Assembly (NCBI GenBank): GCA_008711295.1
Contig: VUYV01000496.1
Location: 182,898-246,897 of the forward strand
Length of the DNA stretch: 64,000 bases
Source of the DNA: Anarhynchus alexandrinus
Taxonomy: Eukaryota > Chordata > Aves > Charadriiformes > Charadriidae
Direction: 5' to 3'
A model generated the notes under the pieces. It did not search any database. It was not told the origin of the DNA and saw only the letters and a program-made list of their open reading frames with translations. The translations under genes were made by a program, and so were the position numbers. Below are positions 22,401 to 34,620 of this stretch, piece after piece (the first letter of the stretch is position 1; each line of letters opens with the position of its first letter).

Positions 22401-25400
22401 TTATTTCCATGTTGCTGTTCATCATCAAAGTTTGCAATGGCCTGACAGTGATAAGGCAACACCAAGCAAGGAACAACTCAGGTTAGATATCCAGGAAAGC
22501 TCTATCTCAGCTGGGATTCTAAACAACATCTTTGAGCAAGATTTTGGAAAATCACCAGTAACACTCCTATCCCCATAGTTCATGACATTTTTTTGAGAAT
22601 ATAAAACTGACTGGATTCTTTTCAGGCTTGACAGTATGCTAGTCTGTGTTCATGCTCGCAATACATTGCAATGCTTTAATAATATGCCTGTTGTTTTCTT
22701 GGAAGCAGAGAGGCTAAGCAGCACCTAGCTCAATCCAGCATGAAAGCTGAAGCAGGTTTGTGTTAAGTTTGAGCTCTTCATGCCACCTTTGCAGTTTCAG
22801 AGGTTTTCTTTAACTTTTGGCTTTTTAGCCTCAAAGTAACTTCAGTCAAAACATCTGAGTATTGTCAGGTTTCAGGTCAAAAGTATATCAAAAGTGGAGT
22901 TTTACATGATTTCCACCCAACAGTAAATCCCTCCCTGCATCTGATATTGAGCCTAAGCTCACTTGAAAAGTTTTAGGTTTTGTGGTGACTGTTTCTCACA
23001 GCTCCAGGTTGAAGAAAGCTGGAATATTATAGTCCTTTCAGCCAGTTTCATCCAAATCCCAGCTAATACGATAGGCGTCTTCATGACTATGAGGAGAAGT
23101 GGGTTTTGCTGGTGTGAAGAGTCAAATTCTCAAACAGTATGCACAGGACAGTGCCAGGCAGAACAATAAAACAAGATGGCAATGGGATTTTTTTTCGCCT
23201 ACTAGTTTCAAGTAGCAAATATTGAGGGCAAAGTTCCTGGGAAACGCCTTATGAAACACATTTCTTCTTTTAGACTCATTACTACAATAAACATAATTTT
23301 AGAGTCACAGCAACAAATGTTTTCTGCAGACAGTTTAAAATAGGCAATTTTTCACCCTCAGAGACAGTCAAGTCCAAAACAAGGGTGACACCCCCAGGTA
23401 GATGTTGCTTGCCTCTGGGTGTGTAATCCACAAAGAAATTTAGACACCTAAGAGTCTCAACACTGCAGTTCAGCTGCTACCTATCTTCAAGCAAGCCCAA
23501 AGCTCCTTCTTTCCTCTGTTTATCCAAAAAAAGTCCCTTGGGCAGCTGCATTTCTGCGGCTAGGTGCCACAGAGCTTCCTTTGTCCCAGCTGCAGAGCAC
23601 CACCGAAGTAAAGTTCTGCACCAGAGGGACCTGGGAGGATAGACGCACTGTCCTCCACCATCAAACATGCATAGCCCAACCAACAAAAGCCTTGAGCTGA
23701 CAAGAGGAGATTTTTGTCAGAGGTGTGGTACAACCATGCGCAACCTATGTCTGTGCAAGGGGGCTCTGGTAGGTCCATTATAACAATGCAGCTGTCAATG
23801 CATAGCTTTGGATGACAGGTAGGGCCCAAACCTCAGGAAGGAGATGATGTCCCATCCCGCTGCCAAGCTGCCAAACTGCTATTCAGAAGGCAGGTTGCCT
23901 GCTCCAGGCTCAGGCAGCAGTTTTCAGTGTAGGTGTCAGACTTAGATGATTGGAGAAGTCCTTTTAGGAGACACATGCCCCCTGGACATAAACTGCCTTA
24001 CACATAGGAATGTGCCTCTTCAGTTTTGTCTCTCATCGTCATGAACAAGGGGCCAAAGAAATTATTTTACAACACGTTTCATGAAAAGGAAATGAGTTAG
24101 TTGATTTCCTTGCCTTTTCCTTCATAACCATTATCCAAAGTCCATGAAAACAAAAATAGCTAAATATTAAAAGTTATTTTCTCCCGTTAGAAAATTTGAA
24201 TTACTAACTCTTATCTGTATTGAAAAACTTTTTGCAACACCGTCTTTAATTTATCATGCAGAACAGATTTAAAAATCAGAAGAAATTACATTGAAAACAT
24301 CACAAACCGGAAAAAAAATCCTTGCAACAGTCCTTGTTTAAATGATTTCAAACATAACACCTCATACTGCAAGCTCCCTGACTTCCTACCTGTATGCTTG
24401 GTGACTGGAGGGAAAGATTGCCCTTCAAGGAAGAGGACATTCAAGGTGCCCCATCACCCATGGTGTCCTACAGGAAGAATGATAGACCTGATGGTAACCT
24501 GATGGTAATTTATGGGCATGTGGTCTGTTAAACTGCATTCAAAGGACAATTTCCTGATCCTTATAGGCTTAACAAACAATACAGCCTGTTACACCAGTTG
24601 AAAATGAGACCCTGTGGGTCAGTTCTGCAAAACCACAAACATACCACCAAATAGAAAGGATTACTAACCTCTATTCAAACAGGGCTCTCTTGGCAGGTTG
24701 TGTTACGCAACTTTTCCAAAAGCATGTTAGATATTGGCAGACGCTGAGAAATATCATCCAAGTCCTTTTCTCTCTTTCTTACTCTTTTTCTTCTTTAATA
24801 GCCAGTCGATTTGGTGTCCTGGAGAGAGAAAAAATGTTCCATGAAGAAATCACTTTGAAGCTTAATTTTTCACTGCCAAAGTACTTGGGACACTCGTTTT
24901 TTCCAGTCTTTCTCTAACTCTTGTTATCACTACTGCTGACTCATCTCCTGATGCCGAGGGAAAAACAGTTTTATGGGAACATGAAGAGGTCACAACTGAA
25001 TTATTTTGGCTGTTATAAATGCCTCTGCAACTCATTCTCTGCACTGCTACGAAACAGATTTTCATAATTTCTGGACCAAAGCTCTTGCTCCAGGGCAGAA
25101 GGATGCCCAGAGTGGTGGAGAAGCATGTAGCCTTACTTCTTAGGCAGGAGGAGTACCTCTCACTCGGCTGCGGTGAACATCACTCTCCTGCATATTGCTG
25201 AAGCAGTACTCCACAGCAATCCCATTCAGCTTTCCCCGATGGCAAAAAATATCTCTAACCTCTTTCAGAAGTGCTTACGAGGTGCAGTAAATCAGGACTG
25301 TTATCTCAAGACATTTCTGGAGAACATAAAAGCTCTGGTCTTTTTTTCCCTACCTCCAAAACTTACACAGGGATTTTGTTTGTATAGAAACAAACAAACC

Positions 25401-26004
25401 ATTGAATTATTTCTCCCTCCTTCATAAGATCCTATGTGCTCTCCATGCATATACACACACAAATATATTTGAAAGCAAGTTAAGTAATTGCAATAAATCA
25501 CTATGTCAGTGAATTTCACCTGCACTTGCTGTCTGCAAATCTTTCACAGAGAAGTCATGAAATAAACAGTTTTAGCAGGTTATTTGTAAATTCCTTTAAC
25601 AAAAAATGCCTGGATATTATGCTGTTTGTGAATGGTTCACTGTGCATATTTATAATGACACTGTGTGTAACTGCATGCCATTAATCAATCAGATGGTTTT
25701 GTGTCTGTTCCCTTTTCAGAGACAGAACACTGTGATGAGAATATAAACAGACTGTTCAGCTGAACATAGCATTGACCTCTGGTGAATCTTTAAGCCTTTC
25801 TTCTTTTCTCAAGATTTTTCAAGATTATTAATCAAATGAATGTGTGTGTGTGTGTGTTCATGTTAAGATGCCAGAGATTGGTCAGTAAGAGATGTAAAAC
25901 TGAAAAATCATTTCTGACTTTCAAGAACCACTCCTGGATATTTTCCTTACCATGAGCTGTACTGTAGAAGCCATGAGGCACATGTGAGCTAGTAGGCTGT
26001 TTAG
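19451..26004. other. Unannotated A+T-rich DNA
   Basis: The contents are mostly featureless. There is a perfect 11-bp tandem duplication (CCTGATGGTAA twice, 24487-24508) and a (TG)n run at 25841-25857. The stretch 20085-20280 is rich in homeodomain-like ATTA motifs and could be conserved noncoding DNA. The stretches 23345-23480 and 23820-23960 are somewhat G+C-richer and may hold unrecognised old repeats. No gene is supported. Confidence 0.55.
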
Positions 26005-26547
26005 CTAATCCTCATCTGGTGAAATTAAAGAGCATTTTACAGCCCACCTGCAGAAATTACATAGGCAAAGTGACACACTCTCAGGAAGAGAGGGTAAGCT
26101 TGCTCCTGTCCTGAAACAGGTTTGCTTTGCAGTTCTTACACTCATCAGACCAAATATCCCACAAGCATACTGAGCAATGCACTCACAGGACTCCTGCATT
26201 AAAGGGGCACAGTGCCAGCATGAGAATGAAGGCCATTGCTGTTGCATGTTGTGCATGAGACCATCCTGGATCAGGTGTGCTGTTTTCCCATCACTTGCTG
26301 CATTAACACCTTCAAGCAAGGCAGACAGAGGAAGGCTGCTCACGTCTGACATCCTTTTAGGTTTTAGGCATGGGATGGCTGCTACATGATTACCATTAAC
26401 ACGAAGAAGGTTGTTCTTGACAGAGCAGAAGTCAAACTTTGGCTGCTCAGGAGGTAAAAGACTAGGGTGCCAACACATTTTAAGCACCTCCAGCATTAGG
26501 CTGCAGCTGAGAGAAGGTCTTGGGATTGCAGTGTCGGAGGTAAGCAC
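26005..26547 (-). other. 180-codon ORF of unknown significance
   Basis: This is the longest open frame in the window outside CR1. The translation is Cys-rich near its C-terminus (about residues 112-172). It has no signal peptide, clear membrane segment or domain that I recognise. The upstream end lies next to CTTACCTCC on the minus strand, which is not by itself a splice signal. In 64 kb of six-frame sequence one frame of this length is not extraordinary, so chance is the leading explanation. A fragment of an unknown repeat or a lineage-specific transcript are alternatives. Confidence 0.15.
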
Positions 26548-28129
26548 CTACATCTCTCCTAAGTCCTGTTTCAGGTGCCTTCTTCCTTGAATCAATTTCT
26601 TGGTGTATTTTGTTCCATCTCAGTCAATTACTTGGAATTGTCACTGAAATTTGGAATATTTTTCATTAAGATCTGCTGTGGGAAGGCTGGAATAAGCATA
26701 ATGAAAAAAAAGCAAGAATAAATCTTCACAGGACATGTTCAACTGAGGTCTGATGGCTCAGATTACTGTTGGCATCAGCTGCTTCTGAGCATTTCCAGTC
26801 CTGGCATTCATGAGAGTAGTGATAAAATATAGCTAACGTCTGTCAGTCCCTATTTCAACAGTGGACTTCACAGTTGAATAAACATACTTCTAAGCACTGC
26901 AGTTTGATTTTCTTTTTAAGCACGTAGCTTCTTTATCCCTTCACATAGAAATGGCTTTCATAGGAAATTTAAGATAAATAGAAGAGAAAGTTCAGTATAG
27001 ACATGTGTTGTTCATCAAGGAGAACTTCTAAATCAGCAGGAGTTTTCCTTCATAGAGCTGGAAACCATCACCATACCATCATCATCTGCTCATTTGGATC
27101 CCACTAGCTACCATGGCTGAAAGCCATTAATCCCCTCGTCTGCCAGTTTGACCAACGGCACTTTCAGGACTTTAGTCTCCAGAGGCTGATAAAATGGGGA
27201 AAAAAAAAACCCAAGCTATCATGATGGGTACTTGCCTTTTTGTATTCCCAGACATGGGTCTTGAGCTGGTCACTCATTGAATTGCTATTAAAATGCCGGA
27301 TCACCATAGCAATCACAGTAGAAAAGTTTGTTTGCTGTAACACTAAGGATCACTCTTGGCCACACATCATACAGAAGCACAGGGCACACTTATCTCTTCC
27401 CATCAGATTGGGTACATGTGTGGCCACTTAAAATTTCCAGTGATGAGCAGTCTTTTCCTTCAAGCTTGAATGGCTTGTTTTGAATCTAGTCAGGATAAGC
27501 ATTAGGTAGCACCTCCACAGGAGATCACTGTCTCTTCTGTCCAGTCTGTAGGAAAGACGAAAAAAAGAAAAGGGTGCTGCTTCCCATAGCTAACATCAAA
27601 CAGAATTTCCAAATGCCCCAGAAAGAATTAAAAGCATCACTAGTGCATAACTTTACTCCAGAACATATTTACTTCTAACAAAAAGCAATAAGTGTCCTTC
27701 TGATATATTTATCTATTCATGTAGGTTTCTTCTGAAATATTTTCCTTTTTTTTCCTGATGTTTCCATTTAATTCATTTGTTCTTTCTTTTTTTCATGACT
27801 GTATTAGCTCCTGTCAGTTTTAAAATAGCTGTTTTCACTGTTCACAGTCCTTAAAAGTTGTAACTATTTTGTTTCTGCCATTATATTCCTTTCCCAGTTT
27901 GCACATTGCATATGTTTACACTAATCCAGTAGAGGCTTTGTAAATTGCAGTAAATTGCATATGATGCAGTCTGAGATATAGGAAATCTCATAGGCCACTA
28001 CACAAAGGGGAGCCATACTATAGGAAGCAATTTCTTTTGTCAGCATGAGAGATGCTTTCCATGGCCCTGTTGAATGAAAGAGGTCTGAGTGTGCCAGGTG
28101 AAATCCTGGCTCTGTCAGAAGAACAGATT
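26548..28129. other. Unannotated A+T-rich DNA
   Basis: There is an A run at about 27198-27209. No gene or clear repeat is visible. Confidence 0.6.
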
Positions 28130-28212
28130 CACACAATCACAAAATGGTTTGGGTCGGAAGGGACCTTTAAAGGTCACCTAGTCCAACCTCCCTGCAATGA
28201 GCAGGAACATCT
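28130..28212 (-). mobile_element. Short CR1 LINE 3' end
   Basis: CACACAATCACAAAATGGTT followed by GGTCGGAAGGGACCTTTAAA and GGTCACCTAGTCCAACCTCC is the reverse complement of an avian CR1 3' end, including remnants of the terminal octamer repeat. Similarity stops near 28212. The copy is therefore severely 5'-truncated (about 83 bp), which is common for CR1. No coding sequence is included. Confidence 0.9.
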
Positions 28213-29879
28213 GTCACAGATCTAAAATTTCTCCATTTTTATCTCCTCTCACCACATCTGTGCCTCAAATCTTATAGAATGAACCTGTCCATTCTCCAAA
28301 TCATCACATTTTCAAATGTCATTTCAGGGCATGATGAACTCCTTGTTGTTGGAGGCCACAAAATGACCTCTCTTCCTGCATACACCAAGCCAACCTTTGT
28401 GCTTTAAGTGTGGGACTTTTTTCCTTATTGGACCAAAACAGGGAATCTGCATCCAAAGCTCTTTCCAAGGTGAGTTACTCTATACGCACCCTGCACAGCA
28501 TCCTGACAACTAATCCGGAGCTCCCAATGGTAGAAACAAGGTGATCTCTAAAGGACAATCACACAGAAGATTGCCAAGAGACAGCTCTTTCCAACCATCT
28601 ACAAACACAAGGAGATTTTCTCTCCACCTTTGAGTTCTTTTCCCAGGAAACTTGCTCAGGTTTGTCCTCAGCACAGCTGATCTCCAACCTAAAATAGATT
28701 CAAGAAGTCCAAGAAAGTGAATTTTTAAGTATAATAACAGCTCCATGCTGACCAGGGGATTTCACTGGTTACCCACAGAAGATGCTGCAAAAGTTTTCTA
28801 GTCTGATTCCTCCCTGGTTATTTTCCCAGTGTCCATTTCTCTCACTCTGATATATCTCTTCGTCCACTAGGAACTATCATTGTAATATTATTTTAAAAAT
28901 AATTTCACAGGCTAATTTGATCATTTGTGGGTGTAAGAAAAATATTTGATTCCACAAATCTGTAAATGTTTGCTACTTTTGGCAACAATATAATATTCTT
29001 CTGCTGTTTTTATATCATACAGCCAGCTATACCTGTTTCTTGTGGAAACTATGCTCATAAGACGCTTTGATATCAATATATTTCCATTCAAATCCTTTGA
29101 GTATTTCAAAGTCCACGGACATTATGGTAATAACTTCAATATGTCTTGATGAAGATCTTAACCCAGGATGTCAATACCAGAGAAGCTCCCTAGGATAAAT
29201 AGCACTGCACATAATACTGAACAAAAGCCATTGTCTCTTTCTCTTTCAAGTTTTGATAGCTAGAGGATACAAGCAAAGCGACCGTAGCACAGCCCCAGGC
29301 ATATGGGATTCCCTTGCCTGGATACCTTGCTAATGAACTGGATCAAAAATGGCAAAAAAACGTCAGTCTGAACTTAGCTTTTTGTTCAAACAATGTTCAC
29401 TCCTGCAGAGGCAGCAGTTATTCCCCATGTCAGTAGTCACTAGCATGATTCTTTGGAACAGAATTCAAAACCTTTGTTCAGCATCTGAAATGAATTAATT
29501 CTGTGATTGAGCTGCGGCAGGGTGTAATGAATAATCTCTCCGCAGTTACTCATTTGTACTTGCAATAATCTTCACTGCTTGTGTATGCTTTTACTTGTCA
29601 GTAGGGCACTGAAACACTGATCGCAGAAAAGTAATTGCCATTTATAGTCCAGCAGAGCAACAGACAGACCTACAATGCAATCATTTCTGTTCATACAGAT
29701 CCCAGTTCCTTCTTTCTTCACATTGCAAGGCAGAAGACCCAAACCTGGATGTGGGATGTGAACTTGGCTACTTGGGGTCACAACTCATTTTGAATGTCCA
29801 GCAAGTTCGCAAAACCTTTTCTATGTCTCCTCTCTAAGAGAGGGTAGTGGGGTCTCAGTGCAGTTAATTAATCCAGATT
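28213..29879. other. Unannotated A+T-rich DNA
   Basis: No gene, array or clear repeat is visible. Minus-strand ORFs at 28510-28746 and 28921-29109 are unremarkable. Confidence 0.6.
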
Positions 29880-30025
29880 AGGTCTTGATTTCAGATTTTG
29901 CCACAGTGTTTGTGATTTTGAGCATAACTCTTAAGTTTTCAATGTTTTTGCTCTCTTGCTCAATGCTAATCATTCAGATTGCCCATTTCACAGAATTTTT
30001 ATAGAGATTAATTGATTATTATTTC
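29880..30025 (+). mobile_element. MIR-like SINE fossil
   Basis: The order of motifs follows MIR in sense orientation. TTGCCACAGTGTTTGTGATT matches the 'tgccact...ctgtgtga' core. TTGAGCATAACTCTTAAG matches 'ttgggcaagtcacttaac'. CCCATTTCACAGAA and GAGATTAATTGATTA match 'cccatctgtaaaa' and 'gaggattaaatga'. Many substitutions are present, as expected for a SINE family this old. Confidence 0.5.
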
Positions 30026-30313
30026 TACCATGTTCAGCTACTGCAGTGAAAAAAGCATCAGAGGGTTTTAAAAAAAGAGTATTAGTTGTCTTTCAGCTGC
30101 AAGTAAGTTAAATAAAATCAAGACTATTTATCCCCCTTATTAAAGAGTTGACTGCAGCACTCATACTTAGAAAGGAACATCATCTTCATGAACAAGTTCT
30201 GCTGACTGTGTTAGAACTTCCTCCCTAACCAGTTCATTCACCTACATTAAGGATATTAATGGTCTTCTCCAGAAGGAACAACATCCTACAGTGCAGGTTT
30301 TGTGCAAACATAC
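30026..30313. other. Unannotated DNA
   Basis: This short A+T-rich stretch lies between the MIR-like fossil and the candidate exon. On the minus strand it would be intron just downstream of the candidate donor site. Confidence 0.5.
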
Positions 30314-30442
30314 CTCTATGAAAACTCCTGATACCAATATACACAGCATGCCAAGAAAAGTACATGCCAAAAGAGCAAGTACTGGATTATTCCTTTCAGA
30401 TGACGAATAATAATGCCACGGTTTATTGAAAAATGTCTGCAT
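30314..30442 (-). CDS. Candidate exon encoding a membrane segment (weak)
   Basis: On the minus strand 43 codons run from an ATG at 30442 to 30314. There the sequence reads ATAGAG|GTATGT, a near-consensus 5' splice site. The peptide has a polar start with aromatic residues and one Arg (residues 1-19). A continuous hydrophobic stretch at about residues 20-42, rich in Leu, Val, Ala and Cys, is long enough for one transmembrane helix or signal anchor. The frame continues a further 23 codons past the donor before stopping. I do not recognise the protein. No good polypyrimidine tract precedes the ATG, so if real it would more likely be a first coding exon. A chance ORF is quite possible. Confidence 0.2.
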
Positions 30443-33400
30443 TTGGATAGTCTCCTGTTTCCCTTTTCAGGGCTAGGCATGTTATTTCTCCAGGTTCTGT
30501 GAGGTTTTGTTTCAATTGTCAGGAGAAATGTTGTTAAACCTTTCATTCTCTCTCATTTTTACTCCATTTATTATTTTTAAAACAATGAATGACCAAAACT
30601 TGGCTTTATCAAGGATGATAGTTCAGTTTCTTGCTATGAGACATCATTTAAGGGCCATTTGTGGACTTTACATTTGCTTATGCACTTAATTTGGCTGATG
30701 CAATGCCAGTTTTTTAAGGACTCGCTTATAAATGTCTTTCTGGCATTTTGGCTGGAACTAATACCAGGAAAAAAAACAATGGATAAAATAAAATTGCTGA
30801 AATAAATGACCTGCATTTGTCTTTAATGGAAAAGGCTAACTATCAAAGGGGAGGCAGGCTAGACATGTGACTAAGTGGTACAACTGGTATTTAAGAGAAG
30901 TGAGATGCTGATTCTGTCAGATCCTCAGAATCAGATAATCAAATGGTGCAATTAGGTGTTTCTCTACCGATTTAACCAAACCTTTACCCGTTTTCACAAG
31001 TGGGAAATTTGACTCTGAGATTGAAGATGCATCTAGCTAGTGAAGCCTCAGATGATACTGGCTGCTCAGAAGTCGCAGCACACGTTGGCCTGTTGCACAC
31101 GAAAAAATAAGGGGAGTGCTGTCTTAGGTGCAGATATATTCATGTGGATGAAAAGTTTTCCAGTTGGCAGCTCTTTTCTTTCAAAAGGGTATAAAACTGA
31201 TAGGAACAGGCCTGCAGTTTTCAAGAACAGTCATAAAAGCTGTGACTATGGTACCAAATGAATTTGGTGACCTTGCTAAACAAACTACATACAGCTGTGT
31301 TTTGAATGACTGAGTTGAGAATTAAGGACATTCAGTGAGTTCGTGAGGCTTTGGGTAGTTATCTTTTGGTAGGGTAGGTGAAAGAAGAGGAGGATCGTCA
31401 TTCCAGACACATTTGCAAAAAAGTCAGGAGCAGTTACGCAAATATACTACAGGACAAGCAGAAAAAGGAAAATGGTGCTTTTCTGAACCTTCCTAAAATA
31501 TAATGTTCGCTGTGGGATATAGGAGTGTCTGGATCATGGCAATGTTGAGAATTGTTTCTATAGTGTATAGTGCACAGATAGTTTATAAATAAGATTTGTA
31601 AGATAAAGCGATACACCAGCTTTTTCAGAAAGGGAACATCAGAAATATCTTTTTTCTCTACTGAGCCATTATCTTTAAATATAGGTTTTCCTCCCAAGTA
31701 GTATATGATACATTGAAGTTCACCTGACATCCATTACATGACAACTGGGAAACAAAAACCTCCTGGTATGCTTCATTCTCAGATGTTAAACTGAAGTCAT
31801 TAGAAAGCAGTATGCAGAACTTCAGATAAAGAGTATCCACCATTAATGTACATATATTAGTCTGGACTAAATTCTAGCAGTGTATGTCCAGAAAATGTCC
31901 AGAAATGGATTTTGTTAGCTTACTGAAGAAGCACCTTTTGAAAGATTTAGAGAAGAAATGAACCAGGTCACCTGGAAAGCTCAGGTCAGTACGGATGCAA
32001 TTTCCCAGGGCTCTTCTCTCCACAACAGTTCCACAACAGGAATCAAGGTTCAGTTTAAATACAGGTCCTAATATGCAAAGCACTTCAAGAGATTGGTTTA
32101 AGTTACCTGATCAAGAAATTACCTATGTGTCCAAAACCAGGATTGCTGTTGTCACCTTTGCTGTGATGTGATGTGGTATTTTCAGCTCAGCAGAAAACAG
32201 TTGCCAGGGCCAGAGACATGACTTTCACCTTGGACAGGAAACCAGTCTCTGAACTAAAGCTTCATATCTAAAGGTAACTTCTAGTGGACTTCTCTGCACT
32301 GCACACTCAAACAAAACCAGAAGGATATAAAAGAAGTCCTGAAGGCACACAAAGGCATTTATCTCATACAATGTGGGAAATGAGTTGAACTAAAAAAACA
32401 ACTACAAGTTCTGGAAGGTACTCAGATGCTGTAGGTGATGCAAAACCGTGCAGATATTGTGTTAGAATGACCTTCAAATTCCTTGGTTAGAGATCCGTCC
32501 TCCTCCTCCCTCTTTCCTCATTTCATGAAAAGGTTTAAGCACAAAGTAAAACCAAATCTAAGCAGCTATGCTTTAGCATGCTGATTAATGTTTGTATTTA
32601 CTGTGAACCAAACCAAACTTATCTGTGAAAGGAACTTCCACTGCAGTAACCTGAGCACTGAAGGATGTTTTTACAAATCCTTTCATTTGACAAGTCAATT
32701 TTCTGAAGTAATGTTTACTATTGCATTAAGTTAATTTGAATTTCAGGTAGTAATAGGATCCCTGATATGGCTTTACATTCTCGTGGTATCCTTAGCACAA
32801 GCTTAAGCCTGTCATAGCAATCCTGCAGAAAAGTCTGCAGTTCACTTATTCTTTTCCTCTGCTTCCCACCTTCATACAAGTTCTAGTTATGTCTTACTGT
32901 CTTGTGGTTCAGTCCTAACTGAACTTTGGTTTTGAAAGAATCAAATGCTATTACAAGTTTTTAGATTTATTATTGCTACAAATCTGGCAGACATCTGGAT
33001 TTAAAACTCCTCAGTGTGAAGACTAAATCAAGGAGTCCTTGCTAGGATTCTTCTCTGGCTCTAACCTCTATGGGAAATCCTGACAGAATTTAGTGCAGAT
33101 AAACCTATACAACATTTACAAATCCAGGCAAAAAAATTATGCCTTCTGCTACAGAACAAGATTGGTTAAAAAAAAAGTGGTTTTATTTAATAAGCACTGC
33201 TCCCTTGGGAGAGCATGAAATGTGAAACACTTCTGAAAAGCTGCTGTAAGGACATGGGCGTGCAATGGCCATGCTTGAAAACATTGGTCATTTTTGTTGG
33301 CAGCCATAGCCCTTTCAAATCTATTCCCCCAGCTCCTGAAAACACAGTATATAAACCAAACTCTGGCGCTTACTAACTGTGCTGAACGGCAGAAGACCTG

Positions 33401-33689
33401 CCCTGCCTCAACCCTGGTCTTCATTGCCCACCAAACTGCGGACGAGCCCTACTGGGGGCTGGGAGCAGATGTCCCTCCACTGAGCCAGGTTAAGTGAGAG
33501 CTTTTGACCTCCACTTCTTGCCACTTTTGAAGCAATTTATACTCCAGAAGTATTAAGAAAGATAACAACTGCTTTTGATCTCTCAATGGGAGGGTAGGTC
33601 TAGAAGTCCTGAACAGGGTTTAAATAACAGGATACGAGTTATGACTGGATTTATGTCCCCTACTGGGGTGACAAGCTTGGTTAGTACAC
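30443..33689. other. Unannotated A+T-rich DNA
   Basis: A perfect 11-bp tandem duplication (ATGTCCAGAAA twice) lies at 31884-31905. Everything else is short unremarkable ORFs and A+T-rich sequence. Confidence 0.6.
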
Positions 33690-34340
33690 ATTCCTGTATA
33701 GATGAATATTTCTGTAGAAGACACCTTTGAAGTTAGTAATTGGGACTCTAAAGCCTGGGAAGTTAGGGAGATGCATTGGGTGCAAATGGCGAGGTGCTGG
33801 TGGCGGTTGCTGCATGGCGGCCTCTGTGAGGAGAGGCCGGGCCTGCCCCATGCTGGTCATGGCCGGTTCCAGCCAGCTCCATCTAACCCACCACAGGGTG
33901 CAGGTGAGTCCCACAGCCGAGATGGTGGTGCCTCGGGGAATGCATGTGTAAGGGAGGTCAGTAAATGCCAAGAAAAAAAATAATAAAGGACCTCCAAGGC
34001 CAGAGTAGTAGGAGGTGCTCCATGGAGGAGCTACTGACACCCTCAAAGGGATTTCAGCCCAGGGACAACCCACACCAGAGTAAGAAGGAAGGAACAGAGA
34101 AAGAAAAGAGTAAGGAACAAGGAGTGGCAGAAAGAAACCACAATGTCCTGACCTCAACATCCTGTGCCACCCATCACCTCACCAAAAGAACCAAGCGTAA
34201 CCTGCAGCAATACAAAGGGGAGAGAGCGAGCAGTCGTGTAGGTGCTGGGCTGCTGCTGGCTGGGACCAACCCACCAGAGAAGGTTATTTCTTTTAAATGC
34301 GTGATCATTTCTGAAAGTAATAGCTATTTACCACAGGCAC
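33690..34340 (+). mobile_element. Probable ERV-related repeat fossil (unclassified)
   Basis: A G+C-rich, CpG-containing part (33775-33950) is followed by a purine-rich part with repeated AAGGAA/GAAAGAAA motifs (34080-34135), then by CACAATGTCCTGACCTCAAC. This order resembles the internal/LTR-proximal sequence of avian ERVL-type repeats as I remember them. Frames on both strands (33681-34160 minus; 33702-33983 and 33965-34348 plus) have no recognisable gag, pol or env motif, so nothing here is a usable gene. No LTR ends or target duplication could be placed. The composition contrast with the flanks is directly visible; the family is inference. Confidence 0.35.
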
Positions 34341-34578
34341 CCTTCTAAAAGATAAAAGGAAACGTCATGATGTTGCTGAGAGCCCATCAGGTAAAGGAAA
34401 TTATCGTGGAAATCAGCTGAGTCTTCTAGGTTCAAATTTATACCCACTGTCTTCATAATAATAATAAAAAAAAATGAACTAACTGGAAAAAGAGATCCTC
34501 AGTTTGAGCTTCAGGTGGGAGTACCTGATACGCAGCTGAAGGCTGCAGTTTCATCCCTAGGCTGTAAGATGTGGCCCA

Positions 34579-34607
34579 CTTGGGCCCACTTTAGAGGTGG
34601 GCCCAAG
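34579..34607. repeat. Perfect 11-bp G+C-rich hairpin
   Basis: CTTGGGCCCAC (34579-34589) and GTGGGCCCAAG (34597-34607) are exact reverse complements around a 7-base loop. The left arm overlaps a short direct repeat of GGGCCCACT/TGGCCCACT. An ambiguous base follows 13 bp later at 34620. Confidence 0.9.
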
Positions 34608-34619
34608 CCAACCTCATGC

Positions 34620-34620
34620 N
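34620..34620. other. Ambiguous base (N)
   Basis: A single N in the assembly, close to the hairpin at 34579-34607. It is one of only two I noticed, the other being 7620. Confidence 0.95.

Noticed and set aside
23390..23960. Stretches with 'GACACCTAAGAGTCTC'-type motifs like reptile interspersed repeats
   Set aside because: The resemblance is limited to short motifs; no boundaries or second copy could be established.
25730..25762. Possible C/D-box snoRNA (GTGATGA ... CTGA)
   Set aside because: The boxes are too close together and there is no terminal stem.
26110..26576. CCTGAAACAGG and CCTGTTTCAGG as an inverted repeat pair about 450 bp apart
   Set aside because: Only 11 bp match, the motif is nearly self-palindromic, and the flanks do not align.
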